Below are positions 34,778 to 44,749 of a DNA stretch of 64,000 nt, one piece after another. Numbering within the stretch: the stretch's first letter is position 1; each line of letters starts with the position of its first letter. The position numbers and the translations under genes are program-made. The notes beneath the pieces are model-generated. The model saw only the letters and a list, made by a program, of their open reading frames with translations, did not search any database and was not told the DNA's origin. The stretch comes from Terebella lapidaria (Eukaryota > Annelida > Polychaeta > Terebellida > Terebellidae), in contig OX424562.1 of NCBI GenBank assembly GCA_949152475.1, positions 36,414,657 to 36,478,656 on the forward strand, given 5' to 3'.

Positions 34778-35467
34778 CCATACCGGGCTGGCGCACGTGG
34801 TTTCCGGCGTGGCCGCCCGTCATCCGCAGGCACTGGAGGGAGTGGGGGTACCTGCGGATCGCCGTCATCTGGCTGATAGCCACCCAGTCCATCATCTGAC
34901 GGGTCAGAGAGGTCCGGGAGGCCCACCATACGCCGCACACGCTCGTCCGGAGTCCGCGGATGCTGACCAGACGGATCCCACACGGGAGCATCATCCGGTT
35001 CCGCATCTTGAACGAGCGGATCCATGACAAGCGGGCCCTCGTACTTCTTCAGATTATCGATATGGACAACCAGAACCCTGTCCGGATCGGAATCCCTCCG
35101 GATCCGGTAGTCCACATCTGTCTCCTGTTTCAGTACCGTAAACGGGCCTATCCACGGCTTAGCAAATTTATTGCCTTGCTTAAGCGGCGGATAATGGTAG
35201 CGCACCTTGTCGCCTTCCGCAAAAGCTGGCCTACCCTTAGCATGGGCGTCATAGCCTCGCTTCTGCCGGATGGCAGACTTGTCCAGGCGCGCGTGCGCGA
35301 AATCATGGGCGTTCGCCAGGGCGCGGCGAATCCACTCCACGTACTCCGGACCGCACTGGGGTACTGCGCCGGTCTCTGCCGCAGTTGGATACATAATATC
35401 CACGGGCAAATTTAGCTCCCGGCCGTACAACATCGCGTGCGGAGTAACTCCGGTCGAAGAGTGGACC
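34768..35467 (-). pseudogene. Duplicated C-terminal integrase fragment
   Basis: Left copy of the duplication. It repeats the integrase C-terminal region from MLYGRELNLPVDIMYPTAAE through the GPF domain to ARYGWE and a stop. It has no link to the rest of pol and is not expected to be used, but it supplies the upstream context of intact ORF3. Confidence 0.85.
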
Positions 35468-35490
35468 GGCGTTGTGTCCGCGGGCTCGAG

Positions 35491-35862
35491 CTACACCGCT
35501 CGCCTGACGGCGTCAATGGGCCAGACATGTCGACTCAAGTGGTCGTATGAAGGATACCTACGATCCCGGTTGAGCGCAAGGTGCGGGTCCTCATACCCGT
35601 CCAGGGATTCCGGACAGAGTTGGCATATTACACCCTCCTCTGTCTCGGGCGGCAACCCGACACGCTCCTCGTCCGTGAGTGGACGAGGCCGTGTGAAAGG
35701 CGTGTCGGCCGCCGCGCCGGCCGCCGCTGTGCGGCGCCCTTGCGGATCCCTGCCATACCGCGGGAGGAACATGTGTCCCTGACGGACTCCAGAAGGTGAT
35801 GGACCGTAGTATGATAGACGGGTACCGCAGACGCATCCGCATGGGCGGAAGGTTATTCCCAC
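35491..35862 (-). pseudogene. Duplicated N-terminal fragment of ORF3
   Basis: Repeats the first 113 or so residues of ORF3 (GITFRPCGCVCGTRLSYYGP to DRRYPSYDHLSRHV), then runs into the inverted filler and stops. In an undamaged element this copy would be the ORF3 start following pol. Confidence 0.85.
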
Positions 35863-38218
35863 CCATACCGGGCTGGCGCACGTGGTTTCCGGCGTGGCCG
35901 CCCGTCATCCGCAGGCACTGGAGGGAGTGGGGGTACCTGCGGATCGCCGTCATCTGGCTGATAGCCACCCAGTCCATCATCTGACGGGTCAGAGAGGTCC
36001 GGGAGGCCCACCATACGGCGCACACGCTCGTCCGGAGTCCGCGGATGCTGACCAGACGGATCCCACACGGGAGCATCATCCGGTTCCGCATCTTGAACGA
36101 GCGGATCCATGACAAGCGGGCCCTCGTACTTCTTCAGATTATCGATATGGACAACCAGAACCCTGTCCGGATCGGAATCCCTCCGGATCCGGTAGTCCAC
36201 ATCTGTCTCCTGTTTCAGTACCGTAAACGGGCCTATCCACGGCTTAGCAAATTTATTGCCTTGCTTAAGCGGCGGATAATAGTAGCGCACCTTGTCGCCT
36301 TCCGCAAAAGCTGGCCTACCCTTAGCATGGGCGTCATAGCCTCGCTTCTGCCGGATGGCAGACTTGTCCAGGCGCGCGCGCGCGAAATCATGGGCGTTCG
36401 CCAGGGCGCGGCGAATCCACTCCACGTACTCCGGACCGCACTGGGGTACTGCGCCGGTCTCTGCCGCAGTTGGATACATAATATCCACGGGCAAATTTAG
36501 CTCCCGGCCGTACAACATCGCGTGCGGAGTAACTCCGGTCGAAGAGTGGACCGACGACCTGTACGCCATTAAGACATACGGGAGGTGGTCATCCCAATCA
36601 TTCGCACGATCGTTCACAAAGGCCGCCAGCATGTTGAGGACCGATCGATTAAAGCGTTCGACCTGACCATCAGACTGGGGCCTGTAGGGGGTGGTCCGCA
36701 CCTTGGTACTGCCTAGCATCTGTGCTAGGTTTCGGAACAGGTTGCTCTCAAATTGCGTGCCCTGATCCGAATGTACCTGTTTAGGTACCCCATGGTACAC
36801 CACCCATCTATTCACCAATAACCGAGCTACCTTGTCCGCAGTCTGGCGGCGCAGTGGGTAGGCGTTGGTATACTTGGTAAAATAGTCGGAAATCACTAGG
36901 ATGTACCGGAAACCGCGCGGGGTGACCCGGTGGGTATCCAGTATATCCAAAGCTATCCGATCAAACGGCGCGCCCGCCTTAACCGTGGTTAAGGGGTGGC
37001 GGCCAGGAGTCGGAACTCCTTTGCGAGCTTGACATCGAGGGCAGGCTGCGCACCACCGTTGCACGTCCAAGCTGCTACCAGGCCAATGAAAGCGCTGTTG
37101 TAGCCTATGGACGGTCCTCCGGATTCCCAAGTGACCGGTCACCCGGAGGTCATGCAACTGGTGGAGTACTTCTTTCCGCAGCTTCGCCGGAAGCACCAAC
37201 TGCCATATGGGAGGCAGTGGAGTCGGTGGCTCATAGCGCCGGTACAAGAGGCCATCCCTCAAGGAGAGTCGTTCCCACTGAGATACTAGAGACAAGGTCT
37301 CCTCCCTGTAGGTCTTTCGCTCATCCTTCGAGGGCTTCTGGCCGGCCTCCAGGGCTGTAATTACCGGTGCCAGAGCTCTGTCAGCTCTCTGCGCCGCAGC
37401 TATCTGCGCCGGAGAGTAGCCACCCAAGTAATTAGGCTCCTCATCCGTCGCGTCCGGCTGCGCCGCAGCGGCCATCACCACAGGGGGCAAGGACCGCTCG
37501 TACTCAGACTCTCCAGAGGACGAGGGTACCCACGAGGAGTACACCGCCGGACTCGAGGAGGACTCGCTGGAGCTGAGCCGCACCTCCGCTTCGTATGCGG
37601 GACGCCCTCGCCGATAACGGCGGGTCCGCGCGCGGAGATTAGCCCTAGACGCTCCGGCCGCCGTGTTGTTAGAGGGGGCGGCGGCCTGCGGTCTCCCCGG
37701 AACGTCCAATTCCGAGTCTGAGGACGAATCCGCAGCTTGCTGGAATGGCGCCATTCCTGCACAACCCGGATTCTTGCACTTATGACAACGGGACAGGCCG
37801 TCCGCGTTGCCGTGCAACTTACCAGCGCGATGCTCTATCTGCATGTCATACTCTTGGAGTTTGACGAGCCACCGCGCCACCAAGCCATCGGCCTCACTAT
37901 AGTTGAGGAGCCATCTCAGCGAACTATGATCAGTCCGCAAGCTGAAATGGCGTCCCAACAAATAGTGCCGGAAACGCTTGGTCATCGTAACCACCGCGAG
38001 CAACTCGCGATGAGTGGTACAGTAGTTCATTTGAGAGCGGCTCAAGGCCACACTCGCATAAGCTACTACCCGCTCTTGCCCGTCTACGATCTGCGAGAGG
38101 ACACCGCCGAGTGCGAAGTTACTCGCGTCAGTGTCCAGGATGAACTTGCAGTCTGGACGACGGTGCCGCAGCACCGGGGCCGCTACCAAGGCCTGCCGAA
38201 GTCCCGAGAAGGCGTCAG
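35853..38218 (-). CDS. pol: Pol part 2: RNase H and integrase
   Basis: Opens at ADAFSGLRQALVAAPVLRH, the usual RNase H lead-in. RNase H has FILDTDASNFALGG, THRELLAVV and RTDHSSLRWLLN. Integrase has the HHCC zinc site (HDLRVTGHLG ... CAACPRC). Its catalytic core follows: IALDILDTHRV with the first Asp, VHSDQGTQFESN with the second Asp, and YRPQSDGQVERFNRSVLNML with the Glu. A GPF-type C-terminal domain (KPWIGPFTVLKQETDVDYRI) follows and the protein ends ARYGWE at TAA 35853-35855. All key residues are present. It is out of frame with pol part 1 because of the 38.2-kb scar. Confidence 0.92.
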
Positions 38219-38293
38219 CCCGTCTACGATCTGCGAGAGGACACCGCCGAGTGCGAAGTTACTCGCGTCAGTGTCCAGGATGAACTCGCAGTC
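38079..38293. repeat. 75-bp direct duplication replacing the RT thumb region
   Basis: 38079-38153 and 38219-38293 are identical except at 38146/38286 (T/C), offset 140 bp. Both encode FILDTDASNFALGGVLSQIV on the minus strand. The one nearer RT is out of frame and joined directly to the end of the YIDD segment, indicating a combined deletion and duplication. Confidence 0.93.
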
Positions 38294-39959
38294 CGATGGA
38301 GCACCATCTGGAGGTTGGTGAGGGTTTCCTCGAACGACCGGCCATACACGACGACATCGTCGATGTAGACCATACATCGCTTCCAGAGGAACCCTTTAAG
38401 TACCATCTCCATGAGGCGCTCGAACGTCGCTGGTGCGTTACAGAGCCCGAACGGCATTACCTTGAATTGGTAGAGCCCGTTCTTGGTAACGAAGGCAGTC
38501 TTCGCCCGATCGCTCTCCTCCATCTCCACCTGCCAATACCCGGAGGCCAGATCCAGAGCACAGAAATAGTGCGACCCGGCCAGGGCATCGAAGGTATCCT
38601 CAATGTGCGGGAGAGGATATGAGTCCTTCCGCGTGGCATCGTTGAGTTTCCGATAGTCCACGCAGAACCTCCACGAGCCGTCCTTCTTCTTCACCATAAC
38701 CACCGGACTGGCCCAAGGGCTGTCACTGGGTTCGATGATGTCCAAGTCGAGCATCTTTTGCACCTCCTGGTCTATGACCTCTTGGTGCAGTATTGCTGCC
38801 CGACGAAGACGCTGCTTCAGAGGACGCTCGTCCACGAGGTCGATGCGGTGCTTGGCGACGTCAGTCTTGCCAACCGCACCATCAGGACCCATGAACACAT
38901 CCGCATACTGCCGCAGCAGTTTGCGGAGCGCTTGGCGCTGCTCTTCATCCAACCGGTCCTTCGGAACCCGAGATTCCAAATGGTCCGGCAGGGTGAACGG
39001 GTCATCCCCGGTGGCCGCCGCCGCGCACGCAGCGCGGCAGACAGGATCGTCGGGGAGGACACGACTCGAAGACGCGGGAATAGCAGTAGCTGCTATGCAT
39101 CCGCGCTTCAGTACAATCGGAGCATCCGTAGGATTCACCACGAGGATGGGCATCGCGCGGGGGTTGGACATGACCAGGGCCCCACCCAGCACGAGCCCAG
39201 TTCCTGCGGCGAAACTGCTCACGGGTTGCACTATACACGGTCGACCATCGAGGGGCATGCGGGGACGACGCGGCCTCGTCTCGATGATCATCTCACTCAT
39301 CGGTGGCACTACTACAGTGCGCGATGTCCGCATCTGGAATGAATGCATCGGGCCCGAGCGGAAGAGGAAGTGTGTGTCCTCTCCCATCCGGAACTCGCCA
39401 GCACTAAAGTTGGCAATCACCCGGTGGACCCGTAGAAAATTCATCCCAATAATCCCGGCCGCTCCGATATCCGCCACGATCGCCTCTGTCAGATACACCT
39501 TGTCCCCAAGGGTAATAGGCAGATCGATGATGCCATGGATACGGATGCGGTTGTCTCCCGCTCCGTAGAGCTTATATGGTCCGGGATCCCGCAACTCGAG
39601 GTTGCGGAGCGCGGGCTCCTTCCTAAACGTTCCGGCAGCCACGAGGGTCACCTCCGAGCCTGAGTCTACAAGGAACCGGACCGGCTCCCGTCCGAAGGAC
39701 AGGGGCAGGTACCAGCAAGGGTCCCTCACCAGCGCGCAGGTAGGGCGATACCTTTCGCACGCGCTGGGCTCATCTACGGAGTCCTCGCCATCCGCCTCAG
39801 CCGCGGAGGAGCTGGACTGATCTCCAAGGACTACTTCCGGAGAAGTCATATCTACTTGGGGTTCGTCCTGCTCATCAGCGGGTGGGGCGGCATCGTTTGC
39901 CACCGAACAACTATCCCCGGACGTAGTGTTGGTCGCCACCACGTCCGGATCTAGTTTCC
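38224..39959 (-). CDS. pol: Pol part 1: protease and reverse transcriptase (truncated)
   Basis: Entered by the -1 shift at 39954-39960. An acidic linker is followed by an aspartic protease with FLVDSGSEVTLVAAG (DSG active site) and IIGMNFL. The RT has WASPVVMVKKKDGSWRFCVD, CALDLASGYWQVEM, FVTKNGLYQFKVMPFGLCNA and the YIDD box in CMVYIDDVVVYGRSFEETL. At LQMVLHR (about 38294) the sequence jumps into a misplaced, out-of-frame copy of the RNase H start, reaching a stop at 38224-38226. The RT connection/thumb region, normally about 60-80 residues, is missing, so this copy cannot make a normal Pol. Confidence 0.9.
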
Positions 39960-41534
39960 CTGTCGCGGGTTCCGGTTCTGTTGTCCCGGAGGACCAGACT
40001 TGAAGGAATTCCTCCGCTGCGGGCCAGGGAGGTTTCCCTGGTATCCGCGCGACCGCAGGCGTTCCAACAACTCCGGACACTTCAGCCAAAAGTGTCCCTG
40101 CTTTCCGCAGAAGTAGCAGGGACGGTTCTGGGCTGGTCCGGAGGTGAACGCGCAACATTCTGCGGGTCCCGGAGCTTCGATCCCGGCGCAGTGCGCAATC
40201 ATCTGCGCGGCGCCGAGGTCGTATTCCTCCATGTCGCACTCGTCCGAAGGCGAGCACGGCGCGGCGACTGGTGCCGCATGTGCGGGCGCCCCTGTAGAGG
40301 GTGCCGGCGCACTAACCCACTGCTGGGTAGGTTCCCTGGCGGGTTCCCGGACGACCGGGTCCTGCCACGGGGTTACCTGCGATGCCTTGACCGGAGGAGG
40401 AGTCGCCGCCTGCGCGGGTACAGCCGAGGCCGGAGCCGGGGCCGGAGGCAACTGTCTAGGGCGGACAGCCACCTCAAGCGCGGAGTCTATTGCCTCCTCC
40501 ATCGATCGCTTTTCATGGGTGGCCAGCCCGTACGCTAGGTGGTAAGGCTGGCCATCGATGAACTGATCGATCAGCATCGTCTCGAACCGTCTGGAGTCCA
40601 TGTCCGGAAAAGCTCTCCGGCCGAGTATGCGTAGGTTGAACGCATAGTCTGTCACGGACTCAGTCGGCTGGCGGGTACGCGCCTTGAACTCTCGTTCAGA
40701 CTGCCGCCGATTGGTCGTCGGCGTGAACAGCAGGCGAAGTTGACGAGCAACCTCGCCGAACGTCACTGTTCCCACCGGCAGACACGGCATCACGCGGAGA
40801 GCTTTTCCTTCCAAGCTCCCCGCGAGGACGTGTCCAGCTTCATGCTGGGACCATCCTTCGTACACGGCGGTACGCCATACCTGGAGCAAGTAGTCCTCCA
40901 AGTAGGCGTTATCCCCGTTGAATCGTTTCCGCCACGAAGAGTGGTCGGGCCCGTCATCGCGTTTGCTACGCGCCCGACGTGCGGTCCCGGCTCCGGGGTC
41001 GTCCGTGTACAGCGGCAAGTTCCGCGCGCTTCCTGCGCCTGCGGCGGAGTCTGCCGGAGCAAACATCGACGCCGCGGACATAGGAGCAGGGAAGCTCACG
41101 TTTGCCGCCGGGGTCATTCCCGCTAAAAACCCACTCTGGCTAGGTGCGGGCGGGGCTCCCATCGAACCTACTGGGTAGGCTCCAGAAGGGGCGGCAAAGC
41201 TTGGGGCCGAAGCCGCCTGTTGCCACTCCCCGTCCGACACACTGTACGTGCCAGGGTAAGTCGGCCACGCGGCTTGCGTTCCAACCGTCGGAACGGTCGA
41301 CGCGGTCGCCAACGTGGTGCCTCCGAGCCGCGGGGCAGGCGCGGGTCCCATTGCGGGGGCCACTGGCGCCTGCGGACTCGGCAGGACTTGGGGAGGGGCT
41401 ACTGGCCCAGACATCCCCGGACTTGGGATGGCCGACGGGTCAACGCTCGAAGGCGGCTGATTCCGCTTGAACAGTACAAGCGCCTCGGATATCAGCCACC
41501 TCTCCCTCTCCGTCAAAGGCCCCGAGTTGCCTTG
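39951..41534 (-). CDS. gag: Gag, main body with zinc knuckle
   Basis: Continues in the frame of the N-terminal part after the TAA. A Pro/Ala-rich region is followed by a capsid-like segment (RKRFNGDNAYLEDYLLQVWR ... LRLLFTPTTNRRQSEREFKA), typical of Ty3/gypsy retrotransposon Gag. Near the C-terminus is the CCHC knuckle CYFCGKQGHFWLKC (C-x2-C-x4-H-x4-C), which binds RNA. It ends RNPRQGN at TAG 39953-39951, just after the slippery heptamer. If the TAA is not read through, a start downstream would be needed; no good ATG is evident near 41516. Confidence 0.85.
   Translation of the reverse strand, partial: QGNSGPLTERERWLISEALVLFKRNQPPSSVDPSAIPSPGMSGPVAPPQVLPSPQAPVAPAMGPAPAPRLGGTTLATASTVPTVGTQAAWPTYPGTYSVSDGEWQQAASAPSFAAPSGAYPVGSMGAPPAPSQSGFLAGMTPAANVSFPAPMSAASMFAPADSAAGAGSARNLPLYTDDPGAGTARRARSKRDDGPDHSSWRKRFNGDNAYLEDYLLQVWRTAVYEGWSQHEAGHVLAGSLEGKALRVMPCLPVGTVTFGEVARQLRLLFTPTTNRRQSEREFKARTRQPTESVTDYAFNLRILGRRAFPDMDSRRFETMLIDQFIDGQPYHLAYGLATHEKRSMEEAIDSALEVAVRPRQLPPAPAPASAVPAQAATPPPVKASQVTPWQDPVVREPAREPTQQWVSAPAPSTGAPAHAAPVAAPCSPSDECDMEEYDLGAAQMIAHCAGIEAPGPAECCAFTSGPAQNRPCYFCGKQGHFWLKCPELLERLRSRGYQGNLPGPQRRNSFKSGPPGQQNRNPRQGN
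39954..39960 (-). promoter_or_regulatory. -1 ribosomal frameshift heptamer GGGAAAC
   Basis: In the gag frame the codons are CAG GGA AAC TAG. The heptamer GGGAAAC fits the X-XXY-YYZ rule and is immediately followed by the gag stop. A -1 slip gives GGG AAA CTA GAT, which enters the protease frame exactly. I did not fold the downstream sequence for a stimulatory structure. Confidence 0.8.
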
Positions 41535-42161
41535 TTACAGCGGAGAGGGGGAGCGGTTCCGCCGGTCTGATCGTCCCTGATGGGGCGACCGGGCGCGGTC
41601 ATAGCGCCCTATGGGGGCCAGCTCGCCAAGTGCGTCGGTGAGCTGATCCACCACACTACCCGGTGCGGACCGGCCAGAACCCATGCCGGAGGCTCGCGAA
41701 GGAGTCCACCCGGCCGGGTGTGGCATCTGGTACGACTGGTCCGCTTGTCCAGAAGGACCCGCATGCATTGGCGCTCGATTCCGGACGCCCGAAGGCGTCT
41801 TACGGAAGGGTGCCATTTGCCACGGATCTGTTCTGGGCACGGGCGGGCGCGGCGTAGCGCCGTTGCCAGCTCCACCCACCGCGCCTAACACGTCAAGGTC
41901 CGGCCTTGACGACAACTCCTGCTGCGGCCCCGCGGGGCTCGACTCTACGTCCGAAGACGGAGCCAGGGACGCCGGAGTCGTCTCCGCGGACGGGGTCTTG
42001 TCCACGGAGGTTTCCGCGCGTTCCTTCCGGCCACCGGAGTCATCCGGAGATGTCTCACGGTGGCTGTCGCGCGACCGGGTGTGGTCCGCGACATTACCAC
42101 CCTTATCCCTCCCCTTGGGTTCATCGGCCTTATTTTTGGCCTTATCTCTTTCTTTTGTCAT
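41535..42161 (-). CDS. gag: Gag, N-terminal part (208 aa, ends at in-frame TAA)
   Basis: The frame starts at ATG 42161 (MTKERDKAKNKADEPKGRDK), is Lys/Arg/Glu-rich at first, then Ser/Pro/Gly-rich, and ends RRNRSPSPL at TAA 41537-41535. The following frame continues directly (CAA GGC AAC) without shift into the main Gag body. It would be the N-terminal, low-complexity region of Gag. The stop is either a mutation or a readthrough/regulated stop. Confidence 0.75.
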   Translation of the reverse strand: MTKERDKAKNKADEPKGRDKGGNVADHTRSRDSHRETSPDDSGGRKERAETSVDKTPSAETTPASLAPSSDVESSPAGPQQELSSRPDLDVLGAVGGAGNGATPRPPVPRTDPWQMAPFRKTPSGVRNRAPMHAGPSGQADQSYQMPHPAGWTPSRASGMGSGRSAPGSVVDQLTDALGELAPIGRYDRARSPHQGRSDRRNRSPSPL

Positions 42162-42256
42162 TTTTCCTAAGATGTCCTTGAGGAGCGGGCGATCCCCAGG
42201 GACTAAGGAGGCTACAACGCTGTGACGGTAGGCTGCGATGGAACACTGTCGGACTG

Positions 42257-42274
42257 ATCCTGGTCACGGCACCA
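42257..42274 (-). promoter_or_regulatory. Primer binding site, tRNA-His type
   Basis: One base after the 5' LTR the minus strand reads TGGTGCCGTGACCAGGAT. Its complement, ATCCTGGTCACGGCACCA, matches the 3' end of animal tRNA-His (acceptor TCACGGC plus CCA) as I recall it, so tRNA-His is the likely reverse-transcription primer. Confidence 0.7.
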
Positions 42275-42275
42275 A

Positions 42276-43011
42276 TGTAAAGTTATTGACTACCGTCCGC
42301 TCTTCGGGATCCTCGAGGATAGTCCTCTCTCATCCGAGTCCTTGCGGACGCGCATCCGCTATTCCGGATCCTTGCGGCAGGGCCGCTCACCGGAGGTCGC
42401 GGCGGACACGGTAACTACTTCAGCATTAACGGTAACCAGGTAACAGCCCACCCGACACTCCCAGGCCTACGGACACCGTTCAGAAACTAGTTCATCCCTA
42501 CGGTGTTAACTGGCGGGGCCTGGCGAGCCGCGGTCTGCCTCGGGGACGGAACCCCGTACAGTCCGACATGCTGGCCAGAGCCTCTGTCACACGTCCCGGG
42601 AAGGGAGAGAGCTGGCGATCCACAGGGCCGAAGGCCCCCGAGTCAGCAACTTGTCTCTCCCAGCCCGGGCCTCCCCATGGAAATCGTCCCCAGGGCTCTA
42701 GGAGCCCACTACTCACAAACAGGGAACACAAAGCTCATGGCGAGCCTTGCGTGCGTCCTGTCTCTCGATCTTGGACAATCTCCTCGATCGAGTCGCTTCC
42801 AGTGTATATATAATACACCAGAAACTGTAGGGCGCACGCGAGGTTTAATCGATCCATTGTTATAGTTTACTGGAGCGTAAATTACAATACGTCGCCGTGG
42901 CAACGCACGCTCGAACGGAGCATGTCAAAACAAGGCCAAGTACGAAAAGGCCACATAAATGGCATTTATGTTTACAATCACCTGCCGCGTGCTTAGGGCA
43001 AAATCGCCACA
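42276..43011 (-). repeat. 5' LTR of the gypsy element
   Basis: 736 bp, equal in length to 31339-32074. A TATA-like sequence (TATATATAC on the minus strand, near 42803-42815) lies about 200 bp from the LTR start, a plausible core promoter for minus-strand transcription. The LTR ends AACTTTACA, next to the primer site. Confidence 0.95.
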
Positions 43012-43015
43012 TAAG

Positions 43016-44741
43016 TATCAATCTATTATCACTAATACAACTAGGTTTTAGTGATGACAATATCAAATGTAATATGTAGCAGTTTGGAAAAGAGACAATG
43101 CCCTCCAAATAGTTTATCCATAGACATCAAAGAGGGGCAGACAGGGTGTGAAATAGAGTGGTTTCTACTATACTGTATCACCTATGAAAATAATTTGGAA
43201 ACCCGGAACACATCCCTTGGACAGGTTGTATGGCAAGTACCTAATCACAAGTCCAAAGGCTACTGAATTTAGGATGGTGCCTGAAACACCTATGTCGTAA
43301 AAATTGCATAAAAACAAACTATCCACAAGACTTAAAATGGATGATTTTCGATCAAAATGGATAGATAATGGTATGGAGTTGTTCCCTTCAACTCGATGTG
43401 CACGGATACTGCATATCAGATCGTCACATATCAAGCTGCCCTGTGGGAACAAGAATTTGACACTCATCCAGAAGTTCCAGATTCACTGCAGCTTGGGTGA
43501 ATATTTGATGAGGGTAGACTCCTTCCAGAAATATCCAAAATTGCGCCTGCACCAGCATCTGTAATGGAGTTATGGAGATGCATAACTATGTGGGGCGAAC
43601 AACTCGGATGGAATGGAGTTTAGATCAGCCAGGTGTTCATACCAGGCGAAAAACTAGTTTAAACTGAACTCTGTCACTGCGAAGTAGAATGTTTAAACTT
43701 GTGAAAACATGGGATAGTCAACTGGTGGTTCACTATTGTTGAAATATGATCCAAATATAATAAAATTATGATCTGAATAAAAATGGTCAACATATGCTTG
43801 TTTCATTGTTCGAGAACAATCTTCTTGTGATTTGGTAAGGTAAATTATATGACAATGACTACCAGTTTACAACATCTATAATGAAAACAAAACTCTATTC
43901 TGATACCACTTAGGTCAAATGGACACTATAAAGTGTGACAATTATGCAATTTCACTGCTAGGTGGCAATTCTGATTATCCATGATAGCCCCCGAAACTAA
44001 AAAACATGGTGAAACAAAGGCAAAATGATGACCATTTTGAAAATCTAGATGCCAGCTATACCCCAGGAGGAAAAACTGCTATCAAATACTTCTAGATCCA
44101 GGTATATTATGGCTATTCTCTGAAAATTTCAAAGAGTACCTAACATTTCCCATTTAAGCCACAAGCCCACAAAAACCTCATGTCTGCACGCCACAATTAC
44201 CATTATAGTTTGATTCTGTCAAATATTGTAGTCGACTATCATTTTCATTCTGAATACAGTGTGGCCATCTTGGATTATCTTTGTCCAGGTATATCATAGC
44301 AATTTATAAACATGCTCAGTGTATCCGCAATATATGAAAACCTATGGGTAGACATCAAAATCAATATTCTAGCTTGATTGTATAAAAAGTTATAGCCAAT
44401 TTCCTCTTTTGCTCGAAATAAATGGCGGCCATCTTAGATTTATGCAAATTAGAGATATTTCTAAAATATTTCAAGGTAGCAAACGATGAATTCAACATCT
44501 GGGTGCCATATGGTTCCAAAAAATTCTGGGTATCGTGGTCTGGAAACTGGACTGATAGCCTCAAACATGGTGAAATGGGTGAAAATGGCGGCCATTCTGA
44601 AAATCAAGATGGCGGCCATACCAAAGAACGAAAAAATTGGTATCAAGTGGTTTTGGGTTCACATATGTTATGGCTATGTTCCCTGAAAATTTCAAAGATT
44701 GTAGCAAAAATTTCCCATTAAGGTCACAGGCCCATATACTA
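43016..44741 (-). repeat. Right arm of the long inverted repeat
   Basis: Starts (43016-43190) with a fragment of the dispersed module also seen at 61000-61200 (ATCAATCTATTA, CCAAATAGTTTATCCA). It continues as an inverted counterpart of the left arm up to 44741. GCGGCCAT-type motifs near 44422, 44587 and 44610 mirror those at 29020-29220. No gene is seen. Confidence 0.75.
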
Positions 44742-44749
44742 TCATAGTC

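Larger units (their letters stand above)
34442..36552. repeat. 1,026-bp near-identical duplication with a 59-bp inverted filler
   Basis: 34442-35467 and 35527-36552 match over 1,026 bp at offset 1085, with roughly half a dozen visible differences (for example near 34453, 34930, 35194 and 35292). The 59 bp between them (35468-35526) are the reverse complement of 34083-34141 inside ORF3. The right copy keeps pol continuous; the left copy leads into complete ORF3. Confidence 0.93.
31339..43011 (-). mobile_element. Ty3/gypsy LTR retrotransposon, 11.7 kb, recent but internally damaged
   Basis: LTRs of 736 bp (31339-32074 and 42276-43011) start TG and end CA. A 4-bp duplication TAAG flanks the element (31335-31338 and 43012-43015). 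Gene order on the minus strand is gag, protease, RT, RNase H, integrase, ORF3; integrase after RNase H defines Ty3/gypsy. Much higher GC than the flanks. The two LTRs show two visible differences (31627/42564 and 31967/42904). Damage: a TAA in gag, RT thumb region replaced by a duplicated RNase H fragment, and a 1,026-bp duplication near the pol/ORF3 junction. It inserted into the centre of the long-inverted-repeat element, next to a dispersed repeat module. Confidence 0.95.
28888..44741. mobile_element. Long-inverted-repeat (foldback-like) element carrying a nested gypsy element
   Basis: The unit is bracketed by the 8-bp direct repeat TCATAGTC (28880-28887 and 44742-44749); the uninterrupted counterpart TCACAGTC is at 55536-55543 in copy B. 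The two arms are collinear inverted copies (28888-31338 and 43016-44741). For example, CCGCCATCTTGATTTTCA at 29021 is inverted at 44595-44612, and ATATTGCGGATACA at 29312 at 44323-44336. The outermost 25-30 bp do not match well. Without the gypsy element it is about 4.2 kb. No transposase is visible, so mobilisation would be in trans. It could instead be two related elements in inverted order, but the single empty site argues for one event. Confidence 0.65.

Noticed and set aside
38735..39568. 277-codon plus-strand frame opposite pol
   Set aside because: It is the antisense of the protease/RT frame; composition (Arg, Ser, Thr-rich) is that of a shadow of GC-rich coding DNA.
39981..42225. Several plus-strand frames of 100-185 codons opposite gag
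   Set aside because: Shadows of the gag frame in high-GC DNA, with Arg/Gly-rich low-complexity products.
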